Origin: Clostridia bacterium
Lineage (GTDB): Bacteria > Bacillota > Clostridia > Lachnospirales > Lachnospiraceae
Assembly: GCA_910574255.1 (NCBI GenBank)
Contig: CAJTAK010000011.1
Span: 39,817 to 103,816, forward strand
Direction: 5' to 3'
Length of the DNA stretch: 64,000 nt
The notes under the pieces are model-generated. The model was not told where the DNA came from. It did no database searches and saw only the letters and a program-made list of their open reading frames with translations. Below are positions 17,709 to 26,198 of the stretch, one piece after another. Position 1 is the first letter of the stretch. Every line of letters starts with the position of its first letter. A program made the translations under genes and the position numbers.

Positions 17709-19358
17709 CTATATCTCATCCGCCACATAGCCTGCAATGTTATTGGCATGGTCTGAAATTCGCTCTATATTGCTTAAGATATCCAGGTAAATCACTCCCC
17801 TAGCGGCGGAGCATTGATTCCGGGATAAACGTTCGATGTGTTTCTCCCGAAGTTCCTCTTCCAGATCGTCAACCTCATCCTCCAGCTGTATGGTCTGCTG
17901 CACATAAGCTATTTTCTCTGTCTGCCGGGCTAATATGGATGCTTTCATAGAGTCCAGCGCCAGCCCTTCTAGCTCTTCCAGACCTTCCATAGCTTCCATG
18001 GAAAAGGTCAGCCTCTCCTGAATCATTCGTTCTGCCATTTCCGCAATGTTATCACAGTGATCACTCATTCGCTCAATATCGCTCACTGTATAAACAAGGT
18101 TCCCCACCACCTGTCTCTGGTGATCGGTCAGGGAAGTGGTACTGATTTTAGCCAGGTATTCTGTCATTCGACTTTCGTACTTATTCATAGTTTCTTCTAT
18201 TTGATAAGCTTTGTCAACTCGTTTTTGATTGCCCGTGCGGACTGCATCAAAGACTAGCTTCGCATGCTGACAGGACAGCTCACCCATGCGCACTACTTCT
18301 TTTGCCGCATGCTCTACCGCAAAGGATGGGGTCTCCAAAATACGCTCGTCCAGATGAGGAAGTCCGTATTCTTCCTCTTTCTCTTCTTCCGTTTCTTCTT
18401 CTCCCTTTACCAGAAGCCCTGACATCTTTACCAGCCAGTTGGCAAATGGGAATAGAATGAGGGTGTTTGTTATGTTGAAGACTGTATGGAAGACGGAGAT
18501 CTGTACGCTGCTGATGGAGGATGCCGCCAGCGTGCGGTTCAGGGTAAATATGCTGAACATAATTCCGCCGAATATGACTGCTCCTATAACGTTGAAGAGC
18601 AGATGGATTGCCGCCGCCCGTTTGGCTGTCCGCTGTGCCCCAAGGCTTGACAGCAATGCTGTAACGCAGGTTCCGATGTTCTGACCCAGGGTGATATAGA
18701 TTGCTGAGTTCCAGGTCACGACTCCATTTGCCGCAAGGGTTTGGAGAATACCTACAGAGGCGGATGAGCTTTGGATTACGGCTGTCACTGCAAGTCCTGT
18801 GAGGATTCCAAGGATGGGATTTCCTCCTAAGATTCGAAAGGCTTCGGAAAAGATGGGCGCATCCCGATAGGGAGTGATGGCGCCGGACATGAAGCTCAGA
18901 CCGATGAACAGGATGCCGAAGCCCATGAGGATCTCGCTTAGCTCCCGTGCCTTTTCTTTTTTGGAAAAGAGTATGAGAAATGCACCAATTCCGATTAGCA
19001 GGGGGGCAAAAAATTCGGGTTTTAATGCGCTTCCCCACTCGCTCATGGATACGACCCATGCGGTGATGGTGGTTCCGATGTTGGCTCCCATGATGATGCC
19101 GGCCGCCTGGGTGAGGTTCATAAGGCCGGCATTGACAAAGCCTACGACCATGACTGTGGTGGCGGAGCTGCTTTGGATAACTGCGGTGACTGCTGCGCCC
19201 AAAAGGATTCCCATAAGGCGATTTTTTGTAAGCACTTCCAGGAGATGGCGCATACGGCCTCCTGCGGATTTTTGCAGGCCGTCTGCCATTACGTTCATAC
19301 CATATAAGAACATTCCAAGACCGCCGATAAAGCGGAATAGCATTTCTATATGCTGCAT
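17709..19358 (-). CDS. Na/Pi cotransporter with PhoU-like C-terminal domain
   Basis: A 549-aa membrane protein of the NptA/PiT-II family. The duplicated QSSSA signature occurs near residue 62 (QSSSATT) and again near 192 (QSSSASVG), with GANIGTTITAW and GQNIGTCVTA after them. The soluble C-terminal part (about residues 345-540) is PhoU-like, all helical, with ERMSDHCDNIAE and ERISDHANNIAG repeats. It would import phosphate and perhaps report to the PhoR-like kinase encoded next. GGAGG is 7 nt before the ATG. Confidence 0.93.
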   Translation of the reverse strand: MQHIEMLFRFIGGLGMFLYGMNVMADGLQKSAGGRMRHLLEVLTKNRLMGILLGAAVTAVIQSSSATTVMVVGFVNAGLMNLTQAAGIIMGANIGTTITAWVVSMSEWGSALKPEFFAPLLIGIGAFLILFSKKEKARELSEILMGFGILFIGLSFMSGAITPYRDAPIFSEAFRILGGNPILGILTGLAVTAVIQSSSASVGILQTLAANGVVTWNSAIYITLGQNIGTCVTALLSSLGAQRTAKRAAAIHLLFNVIGAVIFGGIMFSIFTLNRTLAASSISSVQISVFHTVFNITNTLILFPFANWLVKMSGLLVKGEEETEEEKEEEYGLPHLDERILETPSFAVEHAAKEVVRMGELSCQHAKLVFDAVRTGNQKRVDKAYQIEETMNKYESRMTEYLAKISTTSLTDHQRQVVGNLVYTVSDIERMSDHCDNIAEMAERMIQERLTFSMEAMEGLEELEGLALDSMKASILARQTEKIAYVQQTIQLEDEVDDLEEELREKHIERLSRNQCSAARGVIYLDILSNIERISDHANNIAGYVADEI

Positions 19359-19498
19359 GTGGTTTCCTCCGTGTGTATTTTACATTTTTTGTTATTTGTG
19401 GTCCGAATCAGAATAACAGAGGGATGTAAAATACAATCGCAGTATTTGTAAATTCTGTGTAAAGTATGTATGGGGAGGGGTGTATTTTGAGGACGGAC

Positions 19499-19709
19499 GG
19501 GACAGCCATAAAACAGATCCGCCGGCTTTTCCATATCTGTGTTCGCACGGTTCTCGTACACTCCGTCTGCTCCGGACGTACATTGCCCTCAAATACTTTG
19601 AAAACCTTCTGGTATTTTTGGCAATGTTCGCCCATATCAGACGAAGCGTTCGAGAACAGGCGGACACCTGATATCGGAAAAGCCGGCGGATCTGTTTTAT
19701 GGCTGTCCC
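19499..19709. repeat. 211-bp palindromic element
   Basis: The ends 19499-19532 and 19676-19709 are perfect 34-bp inverted repeats (starting GGGACAGCCATAAAACAGAT). The interior continues the symmetry imperfectly to a short centre near 19595-19612; for example ACATTGCC near 19580 mirrors GGCAATGT near 19619. The whole unit folds into one hairpin of roughly 90 bp. Small frames seen on both strands are by-products of the symmetry. It looks like a mobile miniature element; no target duplication is obvious. The remaining 19359-19787 shows no gene. Confidence 0.85.
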
Positions 19710-19787
19710 TGGTTTTTGAAATAACCGGAACTTATTAATGAAGCTAATAAGTTAGTATACGCAAGTGACTTAAATATGTTTTGTTGT

Positions 19788-21533
19788 TTATTCCACATCC
19801 TGCAGCGCTGCCAGATCCTCTTCACCGGTGCGGACTTTTACTACCCGGTCTACATTGTAGACGAAGATCTTGCCGTCCCCGATATGTCCTGTGTAGAGAA
19901 CCCTCTTGGCTGTCTCTATTATGGTGTCTACCGGGATGTTTCCTACGATTACTTCTACTTTTACTTTCGGGAGCAGGGTGGCATCCATCTCTACGCCCCG
20001 ATAGCGCTCGCCGGCTCCCTTCTGTACACCGCAGCCCATAACCTGGGTGACGGTCATTCCGGTTACGCCGATGTCATTCATGGCTTTCTTAAGCTTGTCA
20101 TACCGGGACAGCTTGGCGATAATGGATACTTTGTAGATGCCGGAAGGAGAGATGGGGGCTTCTGCTACTTTTACGGCGGCGTTTCTCTGTGCATTGGATG
20201 CCGCATCATAATCCTCTACGCCAAGGTTGGTATTTTCGTTTATTTCCATGGTCATGGTGTTGGCGATATCCATGATGCTGAAGCCTGCATAGGCGGATGG
20301 AAGACCGTGTTCGCAGGAATCCAGTCCTATGATCTCTTCTTCCTCGGATACACGAAGACCGATGGCTGCCCGAATGATGAAAAATGCGATGGTTATAGTT
20401 ACGGCTGTCCAGGCCGCTACTGCGATAAAGCCTATGAGCTGAATGCCGAGCAGTTCAAAACCGCCGCCGTAAAACAAGCCGATAAGACTGTCATTGCCCG
20501 GTGCGGAGGTGGTTGCAAAGAGTCCCACCGCAATGGTTCCCCAGATGCCGTTTAAGCAGTGTACGGCTACGGCGCCTACGGGATCGTCAATATGCAGCAC
20601 ATAATCCAAAAGCCAAACACCAAAGACTACCAGCACACCGGATACTGCGCCAATTATCAGGGCCCCCGTCACATCCGTAACATCACAGGGAGCAGTAATG
20701 GCTACCAGACCGGCCAGGGATGCATTCAGGCTCATGGATACATCTGGCTTTCCATATTTGATCCAGGTAAATATCATACAAACTACAGTGGCAATTGCGG
20801 GAGCAACTGTGGTTGTTACAAAGATGGATCCAAGCTGCTCTACGCTTGTTGCCGCAGCGCCGTTGAAGCCGTACCAGCCCAGCCAGAGGATAAATACGCC
20901 CAGACATCCAATGGGAAGATTGTGTCCCGGAAATGCATTTACCTTTGTTATGTTTCCATCCTTATCCTTTACAAATTTTCCGATACGGGGACCGAGAATC
21001 TTTGCTCCTATAAGTGCGGAAATACCGCCTACCATATGAATGGCGCAGGAACCGGCAAAATCATGAAAGCCCATCTGCGAGAGCCAGCCGCCGCCCCAGA
21101 TCCAGTGTGCCTCAATGGGATAAATCAGGGCGGAAATCACCGCCGAATAGATACAGTAGGATAAAAACTTTGTTCTCTCTGCCATTGCGCCGGAAACGAT
21201 GGTTGCTGTGGTGGCACAGAATACCAGGTTAAACACGAAGTTTGACCAGTCAAAGCTTTCATAGCCGGTAAATATATCAAAGCCCGGCTTTCCAATCAGC
21301 CCCATCAAGTCCTCGCCCAATAATAAGCTAAAGCCTATCAGAATAAACACGACCGTACCAATACAGAAGTCCATCAGGTTCTTCATTAAAATATTTCCTG
21401 CGTTCTTTGCCCGGGTAAAGCCCGTCTCAACCATGGCAAAGCCTGCCTGCATCCAAAATACCAGCGCTGCGCCTATTAAAAACCAGACTGCGAAAACCTG
21501 GCCGCTTACAGCATTCATTAATTCTTCTGTCAT
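19788..21533 (-). CDS. amt: Ammonium transporter fused to a P-II regulatory domain
   Basis: A 581-aa fusion. Residues 1-~420 form the Amt channel (eleven segments; FWMQAGFAMVETGF near the start, DFAGSCAIHMVGG in the middle). After a linker, residues ~467-581 form a GlnK/GlnB domain (YKVSIIAKLSRYDKL; GAGERYRGVEMD; LPKVKVEVIV; GDGKIFVYNVDRVVKVRTGE). The T-loop lacks the uridylylated tyrosine (E-M-D where GlnB has E-Y-M), so control by nucleotides and 2-oxoglutarate rather than GlnD is inferred. The start at 21533 has AGGAGG 8 nt upstream; the frame upstream of it is untranslated leader with a promoter. Confidence 0.93.
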   Translation of the reverse strand: MTEELMNAVSGQVFAVWFLIGAALVFWMQAGFAMVETGFTRAKNAGNILMKNLMDFCIGTVVFILIGFSLLLGEDLMGLIGKPGFDIFTGYESFDWSNFVFNLVFCATTATIVSGAMAERTKFLSYCIYSAVISALIYPIEAHWIWGGGWLSQMGFHDFAGSCAIHMVGGISALIGAKILGPRIGKFVKDKDGNITKVNAFPGHNLPIGCLGVFILWLGWYGFNGAAATSVEQLGSIFVTTTVAPAIATVVCMIFTWIKYGKPDVSMSLNASLAGLVAITAPCDVTDVTGALIIGAVSGVLVVFGVWLLDYVLHIDDPVGAVAVHCLNGIWGTIAVGLFATTSAPGNDSLIGLFYGGGFELLGIQLIGFIAVAAWTAVTITIAFFIIRAAIGLRVSEEEEIIGLDSCEHGLPSAYAGFSIMDIANTMTMEINENTNLGVEDYDAASNAQRNAAVKVAEAPISPSGIYKVSIIAKLSRYDKLKKAMNDIGVTGMTVTQVMGCGVQKGAGERYRGVEMDATLLPKVKVEVIVGNIPVDTIIETAKRVLYTGHIGDGKIFVYNVDRVVKVRTGEEDLAALQDVE

Positions 21534-21655
21534 AACATTTCCTCCTCTTTGTTCTGGCTCTTTCGCATTCCAAAAGGATTGCTGTCTGATAACCAGCTTC
21601 TTTTCTGTGAATACAGCTTCCATACAGGCGGCCGCCCTGTAAATTAAGAAATATA

Positions 21656-21702
21656 AAAAAGGAGATTTCCATGAACGATTTCCGTTCATCAAAATCTCCT
21701 TT
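21656..21702 (-). terminator. Intrinsic-terminator-like hairpin at the 5' end of the amt transcript
   Basis: On the minus strand AAAGGAGATTTT-ATGAACG pairs with CGTTCAT-GAAATCTCCTTT with single mismatches, followed by TTTTTATATTT. It starts only a few nucleotides after the predicted transcription start, so most initiated transcripts would meet it at once. It is probably an attenuator, or else a stabilising 5' stem. Confidence 0.6.
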
Positions 21703-21714
21703 GATATGACCCTT

Positions 21715-21742
21715 ATTATACCCCTCCCATTTTGAAAGTCAA
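21715..21742 (-). promoter_or_regulatory. Sigma-A promoter for amt
   Basis: Minus-strand TTGACT (21737-21742) and TATAAT (21715-21720) are 16 bp apart, giving a start near 21708. A purine-rich AAATGGGAGGGG lies in the spacer. Confidence 0.7.
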
Positions 21743-22047
21743 TGGTAGGATGTTCCAAAAAATTATTGTTAAAAAATTTATATATCTGGAAATTTTCACA
21801 AAATTTATCCTTTTCATGACTTCATATCCACGCAAACAAACGAAATCCCTACAATGCCTCCAAATGAATCCAACCATAACCACGTTCATATTTTATTCAC
21901 ATATCTTTCAAAAAACGTTAAATTGATTAACATAATCCATTCATTTCTATTCTATATAATAAGACCATAAGATAAAGCAAGACAAAAAACAACATGACAG
22001 CCCCTAGTAAGCAATTACTATTTTTTGAATAAACTTTTTCATAATAA

Positions 22048-22074
22048 ATGCCAGGCAGACTAGCTGCCTGGCAT
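22048..22074. terminator. Strong short hairpin between divergent genes
   Basis: ATGCCAGGCAG-(4 nt)-GCTGCCTGGCAT is a perfect stem, without a T-run. It lies in the 690-bp gap between amt and the GtrII-like gene, which otherwise shows only the two promoters. Confidence 0.4.
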
Positions 22075-22157
22075 CCTCCCATTTATGGGGCTATGAGCAA
22101 AACAGAATCGAGCTTATGCCCGTACACCGCCGCAGTCTCCCAAAATCCTGCAAGGAT

Positions 22158-22187
22158 AAATAGACTAAAACCTCATATTGTGGTACA
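22158..22187 (+). promoter_or_regulatory. Probable promoter for the GtrII-like gene
   Basis: TAGACT and TACAAT separated by 17 bp lie about 40 bp before the start codon at 22224. Confidence 0.45.
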
Positions 22188-22223
22188 ATACTACAAAAAA
22201 GTAGTCTGGAGCGTACAAAAATA

Positions 22224-23852
22224 ATGATCAATGAATGGAATTCCATTAAGTCCTATATCCACAGAACCTCCTGGGCAATTCTATTAATTGCCGCATCCGT
22301 CTTCCTGTGCCATGGCTCTCTTCTGTTTTCTGAGCGATTTGGTATTGATACTGAATTCATTATGAGCGGCGTTCACAATTTTAACTCTTTAGGCCGTCAG
22401 GGTCTGGTCTGGCTGGGACAATTGCTGGGACTTGAATGGTTTAATCTCTACTATGCACAGGCTTTGGTTATATTATTTCTCATACTTGCCCCTATTTCCT
22501 TTGGATATCTGTTTTGGAACGCCAGCGGAAAAGACGTTTGTGTTCTTCCACTTTTTCTGCTTGGCCTTTCTTTTGTTATCTCACCCTTTTGGACTGCACA
22601 GATTTACTTTTTGAATCAAAGTCCACAGGTTCTGTTTAGTTGCATTTTAATACCCATTATTATATCATTGGCAGAAAAAGCAAGGAGCGCCTTTCATCGG
22701 AAATGGTATTATATTGTCTTTGCGGTTGCATTTATGCAGCCTGTTTTTTCCTGTTATCAGGTTCTGATTATGATTTATGTTACTGCAATCGCTGCCATAT
22801 TTTTATTATCCGCCTTCAAGTCAAAGCATACTGTCAGGGAACAGCTCTTGTGGATCCTATATCATGCTTCTGTATTCCTGTGCGGCTTTCTTATCTATCT
22901 CATTATATCGAATCTGTTTTTTTTAGATGGAACCGACTATCTTCAAAGCCAAATCTGGTGGAACCTGATGGAAACCTCAGAGGCCGCCCGCTTATGCCTG
23001 GATACGCTCAGAGGCTTATGCGGAAATAATCCGCCCTATACAACAGGGCTCTACCCTTACTTTGCTCTGCTTCTGCTTATCCTCACGTTCTATCAGCTAT
23101 ATACAGGGAAACGGAAATGGACGGGCTCTGCCTTCTTATTTATTCTAGTTGAACTTTTTATTATTGCTGTCCCATCCGTTTTCATCCTTATATATGGAGG
23201 TTTGATTCCTGACAGAATGCAGCTTCTTCTGCCTTTTAGCCAGGGATGCATCCTTTACATGATTACTTTTATGCTGCCGGAAAAAAAGAATCTCACTGAA
23301 GCAAGCGTAAAACTATGGATTCGCCGAGGTGCTGCTCTGTTCCTTGTTGTTTTATTATGGAAGGATTTCTCTGCTCAGCTTAGTTACTGCAACCGCCTTT
23401 ATTATACAGATGAGTGGAGATATCAGTATGACAAAGAGCTTGCAGGTGATATCTACAGCAAGCTTCTGGCTTTGCAAAACTCTGGAAAATATAGTTCTTC
23501 CCTCTTTTTAAAGACCGTGTTCCTTGGGCGCCCAGAGCTTCCTTACAATGATACCTGTATGAGGGGACATGTTATGGGCGTCTCAGAATTTGCATTTGAT
23601 GCCTGGGAGAAAACCATGTATCGGCCCAGAATCGTTTATTTTATGAGTCAGCTTGGATATCCTATGGAACAGTACTTTTCCGAAGATGATGAGGCTCTGT
23701 TCTTTGAATCCTTCCAAAATGATTTTGGTGCGCTTGTAGATGCAATGCCCTGTTATCCCAGTGATAATTATATACAGGTACTCTCCAACGAAGAAAGCGG
23801 CCAGGAATATCTCATTATTAAGCTGAGCGAAGACTGGTGGGGATGGGATTAA
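22224..23852 (+). CDS. GtrII-like polytopic membrane protein, probable glucosyltransferase
   Basis: A 542-aa membrane protein with about ten hydrophobic segments and a soluble C-terminal portion of about 150 aa. The early GIDTEFIMSGVHNFNSLGRQ followed by GLVWLGQLLGL resembles the Glucos_trans_II (GtrII) family, which moves glucose from a lipid carrier onto surface polysaccharide. It stands alone on the plus strand with its own promoter and terminator region. Its AT-richer sequence suggests separate acquisition. GGAG lies 12 nt before the ATG, rather far. The family call is from pattern memory and moderate. Confidence 0.65.
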   Translation: MINEWNSIKSYIHRTSWAILLIAASVFLCHGSLLFSERFGIDTEFIMSGVHNFNSLGRQGLVWLGQLLGLEWFNLYYAQALVILFLILAPISFGYLFWNASGKDVCVLPLFLLGLSFVISPFWTAQIYFLNQSPQVLFSCILIPIIISLAEKARSAFHRKWYYIVFAVAFMQPVFSCYQVLIMIYVTAIAAIFLLSAFKSKHTVREQLLWILYHASVFLCGFLIYLIISNLFFLDGTDYLQSQIWWNLMETSEAARLCLDTLRGLCGNNPPYTTGLYPYFALLLLILTFYQLYTGKRKWTGSAFLFILVELFIIAVPSVFILIYGGLIPDRMQLLLPFSQGCILYMITFMLPEKKNLTEASVKLWIRRGAALFLVVLLWKDFSAQLSYCNRLYYTDEWRYQYDKELAGDIYSKLLALQNSGKYSSSLFLKTVFLGRPELPYNDTCMRGHVMGVSEFAFDAWEKTMYRPRIVYFMSQLGYPMEQYFSEDDEALFFESFQNDFGALVDAMPCYPSDNYIQVLSNEESGQEYLIIKLSEDWWGWD

Positions 23853-23959
23853 AAAAGCTTGATACATTATATCAGACTCAAGGCTTCGGCTGCGCACAAA
23901 AAACACAGCCGGAGTCTCATGTCTAATATAAAAGGGAGAGATAGGGCAAAACTGCCCTT

Positions 23960-24042
23960 AACAAAAGATACAAAAAAGGCATTACCACGGGAATTGGTAA
24001 CGCCTTTGTTATCATTTGTACTTTTATGTAGTATCTTTTGTT
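23960..24042 (+). terminator. Nested double-hairpin terminator after the GtrII-like gene
   Basis: An outer 12-bp inverted repeat (AACAAAAGATAC, 23960-23971; complement 24031-24042) encloses a second hairpin AAAGGCATTACC-(9 nt)-GGTAACGCCTTT at about 23976-24008. T-rich sequence follows each right arm. Confidence 0.55.
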
Positions 24043-24187
24043 GTTATTATTCTAGTACAACTTGCTGAAAAAGTCAATGGTTCAGAAAATAAAAAATTTG
24101 TAACTTTTTGACAGGTCTTTTGGTGATTCTACCATTAGATGATATGATAGTATATTCCAAAGTATTTTAATACTTGAAATGGGTAAA

Positions 24188-24496
24188 ATGAAGCGCATTT
24201 ATTTAATCCTCATTGGGCTTGTAAGTATTGTTTTATTACCGATTTCCATTCATTTATCAGAGACTGGAAGCAATAACAGTTCAGGAGAAGAATCTGATAT
24301 CCGATATTTAAAATACTATCTTGCCAGACGTCTCCGGTTTTTAGATCAGGAATGACTGTCGGAGAACAACCATTATGAACCCGAAAAGAGAAATGGCGGC
24401 ACAACTACTATAACTGGGAGGATTTTAGCCATGATCTTCCAATCTGCGAAAATTTTACATTTTGCTCGGCGAGTTAAGGATGTCAAGATATCCTGA
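24188..24496 (+). pseudogene. Gene remnant: signal peptide joined to a CotH-like tail
   Basis: The first frame (24188-24355, 55 codons) starts MKRIYLILIGLVSIVLLP, a clear signal peptide, then a short Ser-rich linker and YLKYYLARRLRFLDQE before a TGA. The tail YLK-x2-LxxRLxFLDxE-W is like the C-terminal end of CotH-family kinases, where a Trp often follows; TGA could be a mutated TGG, and the frame then stays open to 24496. I infer a CotH-like gene that lost its middle. No good ribosome-binding site is visible. A real short peptide cannot be excluded. Confidence 0.3.
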
Positions 24497-24506
24497 CATC
24501 CTTAAA
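24475..24506. other. Perfect 12-bp inverted repeat downstream of rho
   Basis: TTAAGGATGTCA and TGACATCCTTAA enclose 8 nt, about 35 bp beyond the rho stop codon. No T-run follows in the rho direction, so it may protect the 3' end rather than terminate. Confidence 0.4.
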
Positions 24507-24538
24507 CTTCGTATACTTAAATAGAACAAAGCAATTAC

Positions 24539-25936
24539 TTACACCATCTTTGTCTTCTTAACAGTCTGTACAAACTCTCCATTATACCTGGTACGTGCAA
24601 ACATATTCAGTATATTCTCTACTGCCTCGTCTACTTTCAAACCATTCAGTCCCTTTCTTACAATATCCATTGCTTCCAGTTCCTCTGTAGTCAGCAGCAG
24701 ATCCTCCCGCCTGGTTCCTGATTTAGGAATATCAATAGCCGGAAATACTCTCTTTTCCTGAAGCTTGCGGTTCAGTACCAATTCCATATTACCAGTTCCT
24801 TTAAATTCCTCATAAATCACATCATCCATCTTACTGCCAGTCTCCACCAAGGCCGTTGCAAGAATCGTCAAGCTGCCCCCTTCACGCATATTACGGGCTG
24901 CTCCAAAGAAACGCTTAGGCATATGCAAGGCCGCCGGATCTAAACCGCCAGATAATGTACGTCCACTTGGCGGCACTGTAAGATTATAAGCTCTTGCCAG
25001 CCTTGTAATACTATCAAGAAGAACCACCACATCCTTTTTATGCTCTACCAGACGCTTTGCACGCTCTATAACCATCTCTGATACACGCTTGTGATGCTCT
25101 GGCATCTCATCAAATGTAGAATAAATCACCTCTACATTTGGACCTTCAATTGCTTCTTTAATATCTGTAACCTCCTCAGGACGTTCATCTATCAAAAGTA
25201 TGATCAGACGCATATCTGGATGATTTTTTGTAATTGATTTTGCCGCATCCTTCAAAAGGGTTGTCTTACCAGCTTTTGGCGGTGATACAATCATACCTCT
25301 CTGTCCCTTGCCAATTGGCGAAATGAGATCTACAATCCGCATCGCCATGCTCCCGCCCGGACGTTCCAAATAGATTCGTGAATTCGGAAAAATCGGCGTC
25401 AGTTCTTCAAAGTTACGTCTTCTTGCCGCATCCTCCGGTCGATATCCATTCACCGACTTTAGGTATAAAAGGGCTGCGAACTTCTCCGTCTGGGCACGAA
25501 CCTTCACATTTCCGCAGAGAATATCACCTGTTTTCAAATTATATCTGCGGATCATAGCAGGATTAATATAAATATCATTTTCACCCGGAAGATAATTAGC
25601 ACTCCGAATAAACCCATATCCATCCGCAAGTACCTCCAAAATCCCATTGGCTACCTGGCCGCTGTCCAACTGGGATATATCCTGAGACGCCCCTGCCCGC
25701 TCTGGTGCACGCTCCCGCGTGCGCTCGGCAGTTCTTTCTATCGCTTTTTCTGTACGCTCTACCACTCGTTCCGGTGCTTTCTCCGGTATCTTCCGCAGCT
25801 TCATTTCTGCATCCTTCTCCAGCATTAACTGAATCAAATCACCTTTTTTCATGGTAGAAGTCCCCTTCAAACTTCTCGCCTTTGCAATCTCCTTAAGCTC
25901 TGTAAGCGGAAGGGATTCATATTGCTCTTTTGTCAT
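24539..25936 (-). CDS. rho: Transcription termination factor Rho
   Basis: Hexameric RNA helicase of 465 aa. N-terminal Rho_N helices (residues 1-45), then an Arg/Glu-rich linker (about 50-85) made of ER-containing repeats, the RNA-binding cold-shock fold ([17 protein letters not shown]), Walker [12 protein letters not shown], Walker [17 protein letters not shown], and Q/R-loop segments [20 protein letters not shown]. All core motifs are present. GAGGAGG precedes the ATG. A hairpin at 26056-26092 lies in its leader, where Rho commonly autoregulates. It is transcribed away from the TagF-like gene. Confidence 0.97.
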   Translation of the reverse strand: MTKEQYESLPLTELKEIAKARSLKGTSTMKKGDLIQLMLEKDAEMKLRKIPEKAPERVVERTEKAIERTAERTRERAPERAGASQDISQLDSGQVANGILEVLADGYGFIRSANYLPGENDIYINPAMIRRYNLKTGDILCGNVKVRAQTEKFAALLYLKSVNGYRPEDAARRRNFEELTPIFPNSRIYLERPGGSMAMRIVDLISPIGKGQRGMIVSPPKAGKTTLLKDAAKSITKNHPDMRLIILLIDERPEEVTDIKEAIEGPNVEVIYSTFDEMPEHHKRVSEMVIERAKRLVEHKKDVVVLLDSITRLARAYNLTVPPSGRTLSGGLDPAALHMPKRFFGAARNMREGGSLTILATALVETGSKMDDVIYEEFKGTGNMELVLNRKLQEKRVFPAIDIPKSGTRREDLLLTTEELEAMDIVRKGLNGLKVDEAVENILNMFARTRYNGEFVQTVKKTKMV

Positions 25937-26055
25937 GCTAGTCCTCCTCTTTTTTCGTCTTGTCTATTCTTCTAGTCGTGTATTTATATAAAACCTGAAT
26001 ATTTGTCTTGGGAATAACCGCCAGAAGCTTTTGGCGAATCTGATGCTGAAATACG

Positions 26056-26092
26056 ATATTCCAATGTCGTCAAATGATGACATCTTGAATAT
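26056..26092 (-). promoter_or_regulatory. Leader hairpin upstream of rho
   Basis: ATATTC / GAATAT outer pairs plus ATGTC / GACAT and TCA / TGA inner pairs make one extended stem about 120-156 nt before the rho start codon. Its role is unknown; rho leaders are often self-regulated. Confidence 0.4.
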
Positions 26093-26198
26093 AACACATT
26101 TTCCCTCAAAATCAAAGGGTTATTTTTTCATACTTCACATTTTAACCCAAAAATGCTAAAATGGGGGCAATATATATACAAGGAGGCACCTGTTTTCT

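Noticed and set aside
18280..19059. 259-codon frame inside the Na/Pi cotransporter gene
   Set aside because: Alternative frame of a well-supported gene; composition is not protein-like.
19466..19738. Small frames on both strands near 19.5 kb
   Set aside because: They mirror each other because of the palindrome; none has a good start or a known domain.
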